DNA of 64,000 nucleotides from CAWHOW01 sp963831005. Its GTDB lineage: Bacteria; Bacteroidota; Bacteroidia; Bacteroidales; CG2-30-32-10. The notes beneath the pieces are model-generated. The model was given only the letters and a program-made list of their open reading frames with translations. It was not told the DNA's origin and ran no database searches. The position numbers and the translations under genes were made by a program. Position 1 is the stretch's first letter, and each line of letters opens with the position of its first letter. This document shows, in pieces, positions 56,712 to 64,000 of the stretch. Location of the stretch: contig CAWHOW010000046.1 in the NCBI GenBank assembly GCA_963831005.1, forward strand, positions 1 to 64,000, read 5' to 3'.

Positions 56712-57821
56712 ATGAAAACTAAAACCATTTTTTCAATTGCTATTGCTTTGGCAATAGTTGCATCAACTGTTGTTAAGGCACAGAATAATTCAGTGATAAA
56801 GTTTGATTCGCTGTTTCATCATTTTGGAAAGATAAAGGAAGAAGCCGGGCAGGTGTCGACAACATTTAATTTTAGCAACACAGGTACAGATACTTTGAAA
56901 ATTGTGAGCATCAGGCCTGCAATAGGAAGTATTGCCAGCGACTGGACGCATGGGCCTATATTACCCGGAAAGCAGGGTTATGTAAAAGTTGATTTTAACC
57001 CGAATGGCAAACCCGGTAAATTTTCAAAAGGCATTATGGTTGCCACAAATGCCAAGGTTTCTTCGGTATTGTTAACAATATTAGGGGAAGTGATACCGCG
57101 CCTTAGGACAGTTGCCGATTCATTCCCTGTAACATTAGGAAATCTTTTGATGAGAACAAACCACCTTGCTTATATGGAAATAAAAAATACTGTTATCAAA
57201 ACAGATACACTCTTGGTTTATAACAAATGGTATAAACCCATGACATTTTCTTTCTCCAACCTTCCGGCATGCATTACCTGCAAGGCAGTGCCCGAAACTG
57301 TGCTACCCGGCAAAAAAGGCATGATACTGGTTACCTACGATGCAGCCAAGAAAAACGACTGGGGTTTGGTATATGATTTTATCAATATTAATACGAACGA
57401 CAGCACTGATGCTGCCAAACAGCTTACTGTGAGCGCTATTATTGTAGAAGATTTTTCGAAACTGACACCTCAGCAAAAACTGGATGCGCCTAAAATTAAT
57501 TTTACCACTGAATCGTATGATTTTGGTACTATCAAAGCCGGAGAAACAGCAAAGTTCAGCTTTGATTTTAAGAATAATGGCAACAGTGACCTTATTATTC
57601 ACAAAACTAAAGCCAGTTGCGGATGTACTGCTTCCACACCCGAGAAAACCACTCTTAAGAAGGGCGAATCCAGCAAGATCGATATACAGTTCAATTCCGT
57701 TGGAAAGAAAGGTGAGCAACATAAAACCGTTACTGTTATAAGCAACGACCCTGCCAAGCCGAACATTACTCTGAATATTAAAGGGACTGTTACACCCAAG
57801 GACGATCCTATTACTAAATAG
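56712..57821 (+). CDS. Secreted DUF1573 domain protein
   Basis: A 369-residue protein with the signal MKTKTIFSIAIALAIVASTV. Three Ig-like repeats follow. The first (~30-120) has FDSLFHHFGKIKEEAGQVST, then FNFSNTGTDTLKIVSIRPA and KVDFNPNGKPGKFSKGIMVA. The last (~270-365) has INFTTESYDFGTIKAGETAK, then FKNNGNSDLIIHKTKASCGC and KTVTVISNDPAKPNITLNIKG. The C-G-C-T motif is the DUF1573 signature. The family is common in Bacteroidota and thought to be periplasmic or surface-linked; function unknown. The middle repeat is diverged. It lacks a sorting domain. Confidence 0.88.
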   Translation: MKTKTIFSIAIALAIVASTVVKAQNNSVIKFDSLFHHFGKIKEEAGQVSTTFNFSNTGTDTLKIVSIRPAIGSIASDWTHGPILPGKQGYVKVDFNPNGKPGKFSKGIMVATNAKVSSVLLTILGEVIPRLRTVADSFPVTLGNLLMRTNHLAYMEIKNTVIKTDTLLVYNKWYKPMTFSFSNLPACITCKAVPETVLPGKKGMILVTYDAAKKNDWGLVYDFININTNDSTDAAKQLTVSAIIVEDFSKLTPQQKLDAPKINFTTESYDFGTIKAGETAKFSFDFKNNGNSDLIIHKTKASCGCTASTPEKTTLKKGESSKIDIQFNSVGKKGEQHKTVTVISNDPAKPNITLNIKGTVTPKDDPITK

Positions 57822-57941
57822 CTGTCGGGTATTTAATAGCCGAAGCGAAGTAAATTAGCGCTTATCTTCCCTTCAATAGTCAGCCTGCCTTTAGTTGGGA
57901 TTGATTTTGTCGCTTTTTGAACTCCATAATGCGTTTTCGGT

Positions 57942-58172
57942 GATAAATATGCCGCTTGCGCATTACGATACGCGGCGTACGCAACACGATACGCGGCGTA
58001 CACAACACGATACGCGGCGTACACAACACGATACGCGGCGTACACAACACGATACGCGGCATGCGCAACACGATACGCGGCGCGCACAACACGATATGCC
58101 ACTTGCGCAACACAATATGCGACTCGCTCAATACAATATGCGGCTTGCGCAACACAGTTTACCGATTCTGGA
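57942..58172. repeat. 21-bp-pitch tandem array F (11 units)
   Basis: Eleven 21-nt units. The central ones are identical: ACACGATACGCGGCGTACAC plus A, containing the inverted repeat TACGC-G-GCGTA. The edge units diverge (ACACGATATGCCACTTGCGC; GATAAATATGCCGCTTGCGC). All frames stay open for long distances; a minus-strand heptad AYRVVYA precedes an ordinary-looking tail (KATKSIPTKGRLTIEGKISA) ending at 57833, which may be the end of a gene that the array invaded. GC content is visibly higher than in neighbours. Confidence 0.95.
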
Positions 58173-58210
58173 AATAAAAAAGTAAACGCGAGATCAGAAG
58201 AACTATTGAA

Positions 58211-59164
58211 TCAGAATAATGCTCTCACAATTTCCACTATAGGTTTGGAATTACTCATGGTAAAGAAATGCAGGCAGGGAGCACCGGCTTTTAAAAGTTC
58301 CTTACACTGTTGTGTAGTCCATTCAATGCCAACTTTTGCAGCTTCTTTGTCGTCTTTGCATTTCTCAATGGCATTATAAAGGTCTTCTGGGATGTCAACA
58401 TGAAAGGTGCTTGGTATCTGGCTTACCTGTTTTTTCTGTATTATAGGTTTTAAACCGGGTATAATAGGAACAGTTATCCCTTTGTTTCTGCAATGTTCAA
58501 CAAACTCAGTATATTTTTTAGTGTCGAAGAACATTTGCGTAACAATATAATCAGCTCCGCCGTCAACTTTATCTTTCAGGTATTTCAGGTCGGCGGAAAG
58601 GTTTGGCGCCTCGAAATGTTTTTCAGGGTAACCGGCTACTCCAACACAGAAGTCAGTTTTAAATTCATCCTTTACATCATCTTCAATAAAAATACCTTTA
58701 TTAAGGTTTAGCACCTGCTTTACAAGTTCTACAGCATGAGTATGCCCATTGATTTCAGGCCTGAAATCTCTTTCGTTCTTTGGAGGGTCGCCGCGAAGTA
58801 CAAGGATATTCTTTATTCCCAGGTAACGAAGGTCGATAAGTGCATCTTCGGTTTCATTATTCGAAAACCCGCCGCATATCAGATGTGCTACAGCATCCAC
58901 TTTGTACCTGTGCATAATGGAAGCGCAAATGCCAACAGTGCCGGGGCGTTTACGTATGCTTACTTTCTCAAGGAAGCCGTTTGCTCTTTCTTTGTAGGTG
59001 TATTCTGAGCTATGATAGGTAACATTGATGAAAGGAGGTTTAAATTCCATCAGTGGGTCAAGTATGCCGTAAAGCGAATCTATGCTTTTCCCCTTAAGTG
59101 GTGGCAATATTTCGAATGTTACATAGGGTGAAGTGCTACACTTTAGATATTCAATTACTTTCAT
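58211..59164 (-). CDS. metF: Methylenetetrahydrofolate reductase
   Basis: A 317-residue FAD-dependent enzyme reducing 5,10-methylene-THF to 5-methyl-THF, the methyl donor used by MetH. FEILPPLKG (Glu18) is the N-terminal catalytic segment. AHLICGGFSNNETEDALIDL, NILVLRGDPP and GADYIVTQMFFDTKKYTEFV (flavin/folate site) are in the family order. Full length. Divergent from metH (59769), with the DUF559 cassette between the two. Confidence 0.95.
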   Translation of the reverse strand: MKVIEYLKCSTSPYVTFEILPPLKGKSIDSLYGILDPLMEFKPPFINVTYHSSEYTYKERANGFLEKVSIRKRPGTVGICASIMHRYKVDAVAHLICGGFSNNETEDALIDLRYLGIKNILVLRGDPPKNERDFRPEINGHTHAVELVKQVLNLNKGIFIEDDVKDEFKTDFCVGVAGYPEKHFEAPNLSADLKYLKDKVDGGADYIVTQMFFDTKKYTEFVEHCRNKGITVPIIPGLKPIIQKKQVSQIPSTFHVDIPEDLYNAIEKCKDDKEAAKVGIEWTTQQCKELLKAGAPCLHFFTMSNSKPIVEIVRALF

Positions 59165-59278
59165 ATTATATCAGATTATACTTAAAAATGCAAAAGTAAG
59201 GCAAACAACTAAATCTGCAACCATTGAATTTAGATTTTATTAATATCGGAGAATTTCCGAACTTTGCACTTTAAAGAA

Positions 59279-59755
59279 GTCCCCTCTAAAAAGAGGGGAC
59301 CACAGGGGTGTGTCGAAAACGTGTATTGTAGTTGAATAATGAAAGTTATTTATGATTCAAAGCTTAAAGAATATGCAAGGCATCTGCGCAATAATAGCAC
59401 TAATGCTGAGATTAAGCTTTGGGTGCAGTTAAAAGGAAAGCAAATGCATGGCTATGATTTTCACAGGCAAAAACCTATAGGTAATTATATTGCGGATTTC
59501 TTTTGCAATAAATTAAGATTAGTTATTGAAATTGATGGAAGTTCGCATGATTTTGATGAAGTGCAGCAAAAGGACAGAAACAAGCAGGATTTCCTGAACA
59601 AATTGGGAATTACAGTACTTCGTTTTACTAATAGAGAAGTGATGACAAGTGTTTTTCTGGTTGTTCAAACAATTGAAGATTACATTAGTGAATTTGAAAA
59701 GGAAAATAAAATAAACATATAACACACCCCTCTTTCCCCTCTTAATAGAGGGGAA
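59279..59755. mobile_element. Candidate DUF559 cassette bounded by mirror-image hairpins
   Basis: Left end: hairpin GTCCCCTCT-AAAA-AGAGGGGAC (59279-59300) then cacAGGGGTGTGT. Right end: ACACACCCCTct then hairpin TTCCCCTCT-TAAT-AGAGGGGAA (59734-59755). The two ends are inverted copies of the order hairpin plus AGGGGTGTGT. Between them is only the DUF559 gene. No target duplication was recognised. That the unit moves is inference from symmetry and from a gene-less relative at 19482. Confidence 0.55.
59339..59722 (+). CDS. DUF559/VSR-like endonuclease
   Basis: A 127-residue protein of the DUF559 (PD-(D/E)XK-like, Vsr-related) family. YARHLRNNSTNAEIKLWVQL then KGKQMHGYDFHRQKPIGNYI is the family start. 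ADFFCNKLRLVIEIDGSSHD holds the metal-binding Asp and the E-x-D pair, and DRNKQDFLNKLGITVLRFTN the following helix-strand. Small and cytosolic. It sits between metF and metH, unrelated to either, inside a symmetrical repeat pair, which suggests a mobile or repeat-associated nuclease gene, comparable to REP-associated transposases. The exact DNA target is unknown. Confidence 0.88.
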   Translation: MKVIYDSKLKEYARHLRNNSTNAEIKLWVQLKGKQMHGYDFHRQKPIGNYIADFFCNKLRLVIEIDGSSHDFDEVQQKDRNKQDFLNKLGITVLRFTNREVMTSVFLVVQTIEDYISEFEKENKINI

Positions 59756-59768
59756 GCGGATATAAAAT

Positions 59769-62700
59769 ATGAACATTAAAGATATTATTAAAGAAAGAAT
59801 CCTTGTGCTCGACGGCGCTATGGGAACCATGATACAGCGCTTTAAGCTGAAGGAAGCTGATTACCGTGGCGAAAGATTCAAGGATTTTGAAAGAGATGTT
59901 AAAGGCAATAACGACCTCCTTTCTTTAACACAGCCTGACATTATTCGTAGCATACATAAAGATTATCTTGAAGCAGGAGCTGATATTATTGAAACGAATA
60001 CCTTCAATGCAAATGCCGTTTCCTTGTCAGATTACAGGATGGAAAGTCTGGCTTATGAAATTAACAAAGCCTCTGCTGTCATTGCAAAAGAGGTCGCAAA
60101 AACATATTCAACTAAAGATAAACCAAGATTTGTTGCAGGTTCAATAGGTCCCACGAATCGTACTGCGTCTATGTCGCCCGATGTGAACGACCCAGGTTTC
60201 AGGGCTGTTTCTTTTGATAAATTGGTTAAAGCATATTCCGATCAAATTAGAGGACTTGTTGATGGTGGAGTGGATCTGTTATTGATAGAAACTGTATTTG
60301 ATACCCTGAATTGCAAAGCTGCTATATATGCAGCAAAAGAAATATTCAGCAGCACGGGAATTACAGTACCCTTGGTAGTATCAGGAACTATTACCGATGC
60401 TAGCGGACGTACTTTGAGCGGACAAACTCTCGAAGCTTTTTATATCTCCATCACTCATGCAGATTTCTTTTGTGTTGGGTTGAACTGTGCAATGGGCGCA
60501 GCACAACTGAAACCTTATCTGCAGGACTTATCAAAGATGGCGGATTGCAATGTTCATGTTTACCCTAACGCGGGGCTTCCCAACCAGTTTGGGGGTTATG
60601 ATGAAACAGCTAAGCAGATGGCTGTTATAGTTGAAGATTATCTGAAAGAAGGGCTTGTAAACATAATTGGCGGTTGTTGCGGTACAACCCCGGCACATAT
60701 TAAAATATTATCCGAGATCGCTTTAAAGTATAAACCACGAGTTATTCCTACTAGGGAAAAACTATTACGCCTCAGTGGGTTGGAGCCATTGGTTGTTTAC
60801 AAAGGAAGCAATTTTGTCAACATAGGCGAACGTACCAATGTTTCAGGTTCTAAGAAATTTGCAAGGCTGATAAAGGAGGAGAAATATGAAGAGGCGCTGG
60901 CTGTTGCCCGTCAGCAGGTAGAAGGCGGAGCACTGGTGATTGATATCTGCATGGATGAAGCCATGATAGATGCTGAGAAAGCAATGACCAAATTCCTTTA
61001 TCTTGTGGCTTCAGAACCAGATATTGCAAAAGTTCCTTTGATGATAGATTCTTCAAAATGGTCGGTAATAGAGGCCGGTTTGAAATGTGCCCAGGGAAAA
61101 TGTATAGTGAATTCCATTAGTCTGAAGGAAGGCGAGGGTGTTTTTATAGAACATGCAGTTTTATTGAGAAAATATGGCGCTGCTGCCATTGTAATGGCAT
61201 TCGATGAAAAGGGGCAAGCTGATACTTTTGAAAGGAAGACTGGTATTTGCAGCAGGGCGTATAAAATATTGACAGAAAAAGTAGGTTTTCCTCCCGAAGA
61301 CATCATCTTCGATCCTAACGTACTTGCTATTGCAACGGGCATTGAAGAGCATAACAACTATGCTATAAATTATATCAAAACGGTGAAATGGATAAAGGAG
61401 AACCTTCCATTTGCCAAGATAAGCGGGGGTGTGAGCAATCTTTCATTTTCTTTTCGTGGAAATGATAAAGTACGCGAAGCTATGCATTCCGCATTTCTCT
61501 ATCATGCCATACAGGCAGGAATGGATATGGGAATAGTTAACCCTTCACAGTTGGAAGTATACGATGAAATTCCGAAGGACCTTTTAGCACTTGTTGAAGA
61601 TGTAATTTTGAACCGGCGTAAAGATGCTACAGAAAGACTGCTTGCTTTTGCTGAGAATTATAAAGGCACTGAAAACAAGGAAGAGATAGAAATAGAATGG
61701 CGTAAAGGAAGTGTTCAAGAACGCCTCACTCATGCATTGATTAAAGGGATTACTGATTTTATTGATGATGATGTGGAAGAAGCACGTCAGCATTACAAAA
61801 AGGCATTGCATATCATAGAAGGCCCGTTAATGGATGGGATGAATGTAGTTGGCGATCTGTTTGGTTCGGGTAAAATGTTTTTGCCTCAAGTTGTGAAAAG
61901 CGCCAGGGTGATGAAGAAAGCGGTGGCTAAACTTCTGCCTTACATGGAGCAGGAAAAGGAAGCAGGCAGCAATTCATCAGCGGGAAAAATATTGATGGCA
62001 ACGGTTAAAGGCGATGTGCATGATATAGGTAAAAACATAGTAGGAGTGGTGCTTGCATGCAATAATTATGAAGTGATAGATCTCGGTGTAATGGTTCCTT
62101 CAGATAAGATATTGCAGGTAGCACGTGATGAAAATGTTGATATCATTGGCTTAAGCGGCTTGATAACTCCTTCGCTTGAAGAAATGACGCATGTGGCCGA
62201 AGAGCTTGAAAAAACCGGAATGAATATTCCTTTAATAATAGGAGGAGCTACTACTTCCCAGATTCACACAGCAGTGAAGATAGCCCCGCACTATCACGCT
62301 CCTGTGGTTTATGTGAAGGACGCTTCAAAAGGAGTTGGTATAGTGTCGAGTTTACTTTCCAAAGAAATGTCGAAAGGCTTTATCACTGCCCTGCACGATG
62401 AATATGAATCGCTGCGGAATGAACACCTGAATGCAAAAAAGCAAAAGCTGGTATCGCTGAATGAAGCAAGGTCTAATGCTTTGAAGATTGACTGGAAAAA
62501 GGAACTGATTGCAAAGCCACAGTTCACGGGGCTAAAATATTTTAATGATTACTTGCTTGAAGAACTGGCTGACTACATTGACTGGACATTCTTCTTTTAT
62601 GAATGGCACATGAATGGTAAGTTCCCCGCCATATTTAACGACCCTGTTAAAGGAAAAGAAGCGAAAAAGCTTTTCGACGATGCACAGGAAATGCTAAAAG

Positions 62701-63413
62701 AACTTATTAAAGAAAGGTGGATAACGGCAAACGGAGTTGTGGGTATTTTTCCTGCAAATTCAACAGGCGATGATGTTGAAATACATAGCGAAGGTAAGCA
62801 GGAAAGGACAGTATTCCATTTTTTAAGGAACCAGCAAAGCAAGGACAATGAACCCAATTTATGCCTTGCCGACTTTATCGCACCTAAATCTTCCGGGCTC
62901 ACAGATTATTTGGGCGGGTTTGCTGTTACTGCAGGCTTTGGTGTCGAGAATAAGGTAGAAGAATTCAAATTAGCAAAAGATGATTACAGCGCAATTATGC
63001 TGAAAATACTAGCTGACCGCCTTCCCGAGGCATTCGCCGAAGTATTGCATCTTAAAGTGAGAAGAGAATTGTGGGGCTACGCTGCCAGCGAAGACCTTGC
63101 AATGGAAGAGATACACAGCGGAAAGTATGTTGGTATTCGTCCGGCTCCAGGTTATCCTGCCTGCCCGGAGCATAGCGAAAAGACTGAACTTTTTAAGCTG
63201 CTTGATCCCGGAAATAACACAGGCATAACACTTACTGAATCTTGTATGATGGTTCCTGCATCTTCAGTTAGCGGCTGGTATTTTGCGCATCCTCAGTCTA
63301 AATACTTTAATATCGGGAAGATTGAAAAGGACCAGGTAACTGATTATGCCCTTCGTAAAGGAATTCCTTTTGAAACAGCCGAAAAATGGCTTGCTACATT
63401 GCTAGGATATTAG
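59769..63413 (+). CDS. metH: Cobalamin-dependent methionine synthase
   Basis: A 1214-residue four-module enzyme. The homocysteine domain (1-~320) has DGAMGTMIQ and the zinc ligands Cys240 (GLNCAMG) and Cys303/304 (GGCCGTTP). The folate domain (~340-610) begins FVNIGERTNVSGSKKFARLI. The cobalamin domain (~650-880) has DVHDIGKN with the axial ligand His751 and GLSGLITPSLEEMTHVAEEL. The activation domain (~900-1214) has YFNDYLLEELADYIDWTFFF, and CxxC-free S-adenosylmethionine-binding RPAPGYPACPEHSEK. It regenerates methionine with 5-methyl-THF from MetF, encoded divergently nearby. No cobalamin riboswitch is seen upstream. Start follows a strong AT-rich leader after the DUF559 repeat. Confidence 0.97.
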   Translation: MNIKDIIKERILVLDGAMGTMIQRFKLKEADYRGERFKDFERDVKGNNDLLSLTQPDIIRSIHKDYLEAGADIIETNTFNANAVSLSDYRMESLAYEINKASAVIAKEVAKTYSTKDKPRFVAGSIGPTNRTASMSPDVNDPGFRAVSFDKLVKAYSDQIRGLVDGGVDLLLIETVFDTLNCKAAIYAAKEIFSSTGITVPLVVSGTITDASGRTLSGQTLEAFYISITHADFFCVGLNCAMGAAQLKPYLQDLSKMADCNVHVYPNAGLPNQFGGYDETAKQMAVIVEDYLKEGLVNIIGGCCGTTPAHIKILSEIALKYKPRVIPTREKLLRLSGLEPLVVYKGSNFVNIGERTNVSGSKKFARLIKEEKYEEALAVARQQVEGGALVIDICMDEAMIDAEKAMTKFLYLVASEPDIAKVPLMIDSSKWSVIEAGLKCAQGKCIVNSISLKEGEGVFIEHAVLLRKYGAAAIVMAFDEKGQADTFERKTGICSRAYKILTEKVGFPPEDIIFDPNVLAIATGIEEHNNYAINYIKTVKWIKENLPFAKISGGVSNLSFSFRGNDKVREAMHSAFLYHAIQAGMDMGIVNPSQLEVYDEIPKDLLALVEDVILNRRKDATERLLAFAENYKGTENKEEIEIEWRKGSVQERLTHALIKGITDFIDDDVEEARQHYKKALHIIEGPLMDGMNVVGDLFGSGKMFLPQVVKSARVMKKAVAKLLPYMEQEKEAGSNSSAGKILMATVKGDVHDIGKNIVGVVLACNNYEVIDLGVMVPSDKILQVARDENVDIIGLSGLITPSLEEMTHVAEELEKTGMNIPLIIGGATTSQIHTAVKIAPHYHAPVVYVKDASKGVGIVSSLLSKEMSKGFITALHDEYESLRNEHLNAKKQKLVSLNEARSNALKIDWKKELIAKPQFTGLKYFNDYLLEELADYIDWTFFFYEWHMNGKFPAIFNDPVKGKEAKKLFDDAQEMLKELIKERWITANGVVGIFPANSTGDDVEIHSEGKQERTVFHFLRNQQSKDNEPNLCLADFIAPKSSGLTDYLGGFAVTAGFGVENKVEEFKLAKDDYSAIMLKILADRLPEAFAEVLHLKVRRELWGYAASEDLAMEEIHSGKYVGIRPAPGYPACPEHSEKTELFKLLDPGNNTGITLTESCMMVPASSVSGWYFAHPQSKYFNIGKIEKDQVTDYALRKGIPFETAEKWLATLLGY

Positions 63414-63598
63414 AGTTATATGGCCTTCAATTCAAATATTCAATATTAATTATTAGTTTAGTTACATTTCACTTATTAATATTGACATACGAAGTAAAGA
63501 GCTGTTTTTAATTTTTATTAACCAAGAAAAATTTTGTATTTTATGATTAATATCAGAAAAAAGTTGTACCTTTACTTTTTCCGTATTCTTTTGTTTTA

Positions 63599-64000
63599 AT
63601 GAAAATTCTTCTTGTAGCACCCTGTGCTGCTTTTGAACAGCGCCCTAACGCGATGGGCATCCCTCAGTTAACCCTTTCTCTAATAGCCGGAATGACTCCG
63701 CCTGAACATGAAGTGGATATCTGCGAGGAAGTTTATGGCGACACTATTAACTTTAATGGAGGCTACGATGTTGTAGGCATCACTATTATGACGCAGACCT
63801 GTATGCGGGGCTATGCGATTGCCAATGAGTTCAGAAAGAGAGATGTTACCGTTGTTTTCGGTGGGATACATGCTACATGTCTTCCTGAAGAGGCTAAAAA
63901 ATTTGGCGATGCTGTGGTAATTGGAGAAGCCGAAGGTGGTCTGTGGACAAAAGTATTGAACGATATAAAGAAAAATAAACTACAGTCGTTTTACAAACTC
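63599..64000 (+). CDS. B12-binding domain radical SAM protein, partial (runs off right edge)
   Basis: The first 134 codons of a gene leaving the window. MKILLVAPCAAFEQRP then GIPQLTLSLIAGMTPPEHEV starts a B12-binding domain. VVGITIMTQTCMRGYAIANE and VVFGGIHATCLPEEAKKFGD then VVIGEAEGG match the standard B12-binding region of class B radical SAM methylases and relatives (IHAT/EA/GE-x-E). The CxxxCxxC cluster motif lies beyond the edge. Reaction unknown. Confidence 0.85.
   Translation, partial: MKILLVAPCAAFEQRPNAMGIPQLTLSLIAGMTPPEHEVDICEEVYGDTINFNGGYDVVGITIMTQTCMRGYAIANEFRKRDVTVVFGGIHATCLPEEAKKFGDAVVIGEAEGGLWTKVLNDIKKNKLQSFYKL

Noticed and set aside
58211..59800. Cobalamin or SAM riboswitch upstream of metF/metH
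   Set aside because: I looked for a long structured leader with a B12-box (GCCACTG-like) and found none; the region is occupied by the DUF559 cassette.

Overview
The window looks like chromosome of an uncultured, AT-rich member of the Bacteroidota. The evidence is: many secreted proteins ending in type IX secretion (T9SS) type A sorting domains (YPNP...G-(I/V/M)-Y...KF(V/I)K); promoters of the Bacteroidota TTG-N20-TAnnTTTG type; a GWxTD-domain protein; a TonB-receptor-like outer-membrane barrel; and several short palindromic repeat families between genes. There are two tRNA genes (Asp, Ser) and no rRNA or CRISPR array.

Layout. Positions 1-3.8 kb hold the tail of a probable comB, a frameshifted short-chain dehydrogenase, a HAD phosphatase, a YVTN-propeller T9SS protein and a protein of an uncharacterised family. 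Positions 3.8-5.3 kb are repeats. From 5.3 to 10.2 kb a tight minus-strand operon (ugd, UDP-glucuronate decarboxylase, rfbD, phosphohexomutase) makes activated sugars for surface polysaccharide. Positions 10.4-17.7 kb carry a TPR protein, tRNA-Asp, tRNA-Ser, a GWxTD protein, an LpxL-like acyltransferase and an M48 CAAX-type protease. Positions 17.8-23.3 kb hold secreted hypotheticals, a repeat array, a propeller T9SS protein and a VanY-like DD-carboxypeptidase lipoprotein.

From 24.6 to 52.8 kb lies an accessory block of surface proteins and genome debris. It holds a frameshifted outer-membrane barrel, a frameshifted secreted carboxylesterase, the 3' part of a group II intron, an IS982-like element, a collagen-like/S74 fibre protein, several T9SS adhesins (two broken, one a 5'-truncated remnant) and two repeat arrays. 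It sits between the two halves of a split transketolase: the C-terminal subunit at 23.6-24.6 kb and the N-terminal subunit at 52.8-53.6 kb, both on the minus strand. This is what an insertion between two once-adjacent genes would leave. Positions 52.8-64 kb are core metabolism: an MBL hydrolase-cysH-tktN operon, mpl (murein recycling), a DUF1573 protein, metF, a small DUF559 nuclease in a symmetrical repeat cassette, metH, and the start of a B12-binding radical SAM enzyme.

The most unusual signal is a set of intergenic tandem arrays that share one pitch, 21 bp (or 42 bp), but have unrelated unit sequences: 4225-4497, 20546-20923, 31257-31445, 42174-42518 and 57942-58172, with a two-unit trace at 50291-50332. 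In at least three the unit contains a compact palindrome, and two arrays directly abut 5'-truncated genes. Other leads are a DUF559 nuclease bracketed by mirror-image hairpin repeats, a 55-bp element conserved upstream of two surface-protein genes, and a cluster of three frameshifts plus a stop within about 550 bp of a 2,211-residue adhesin.
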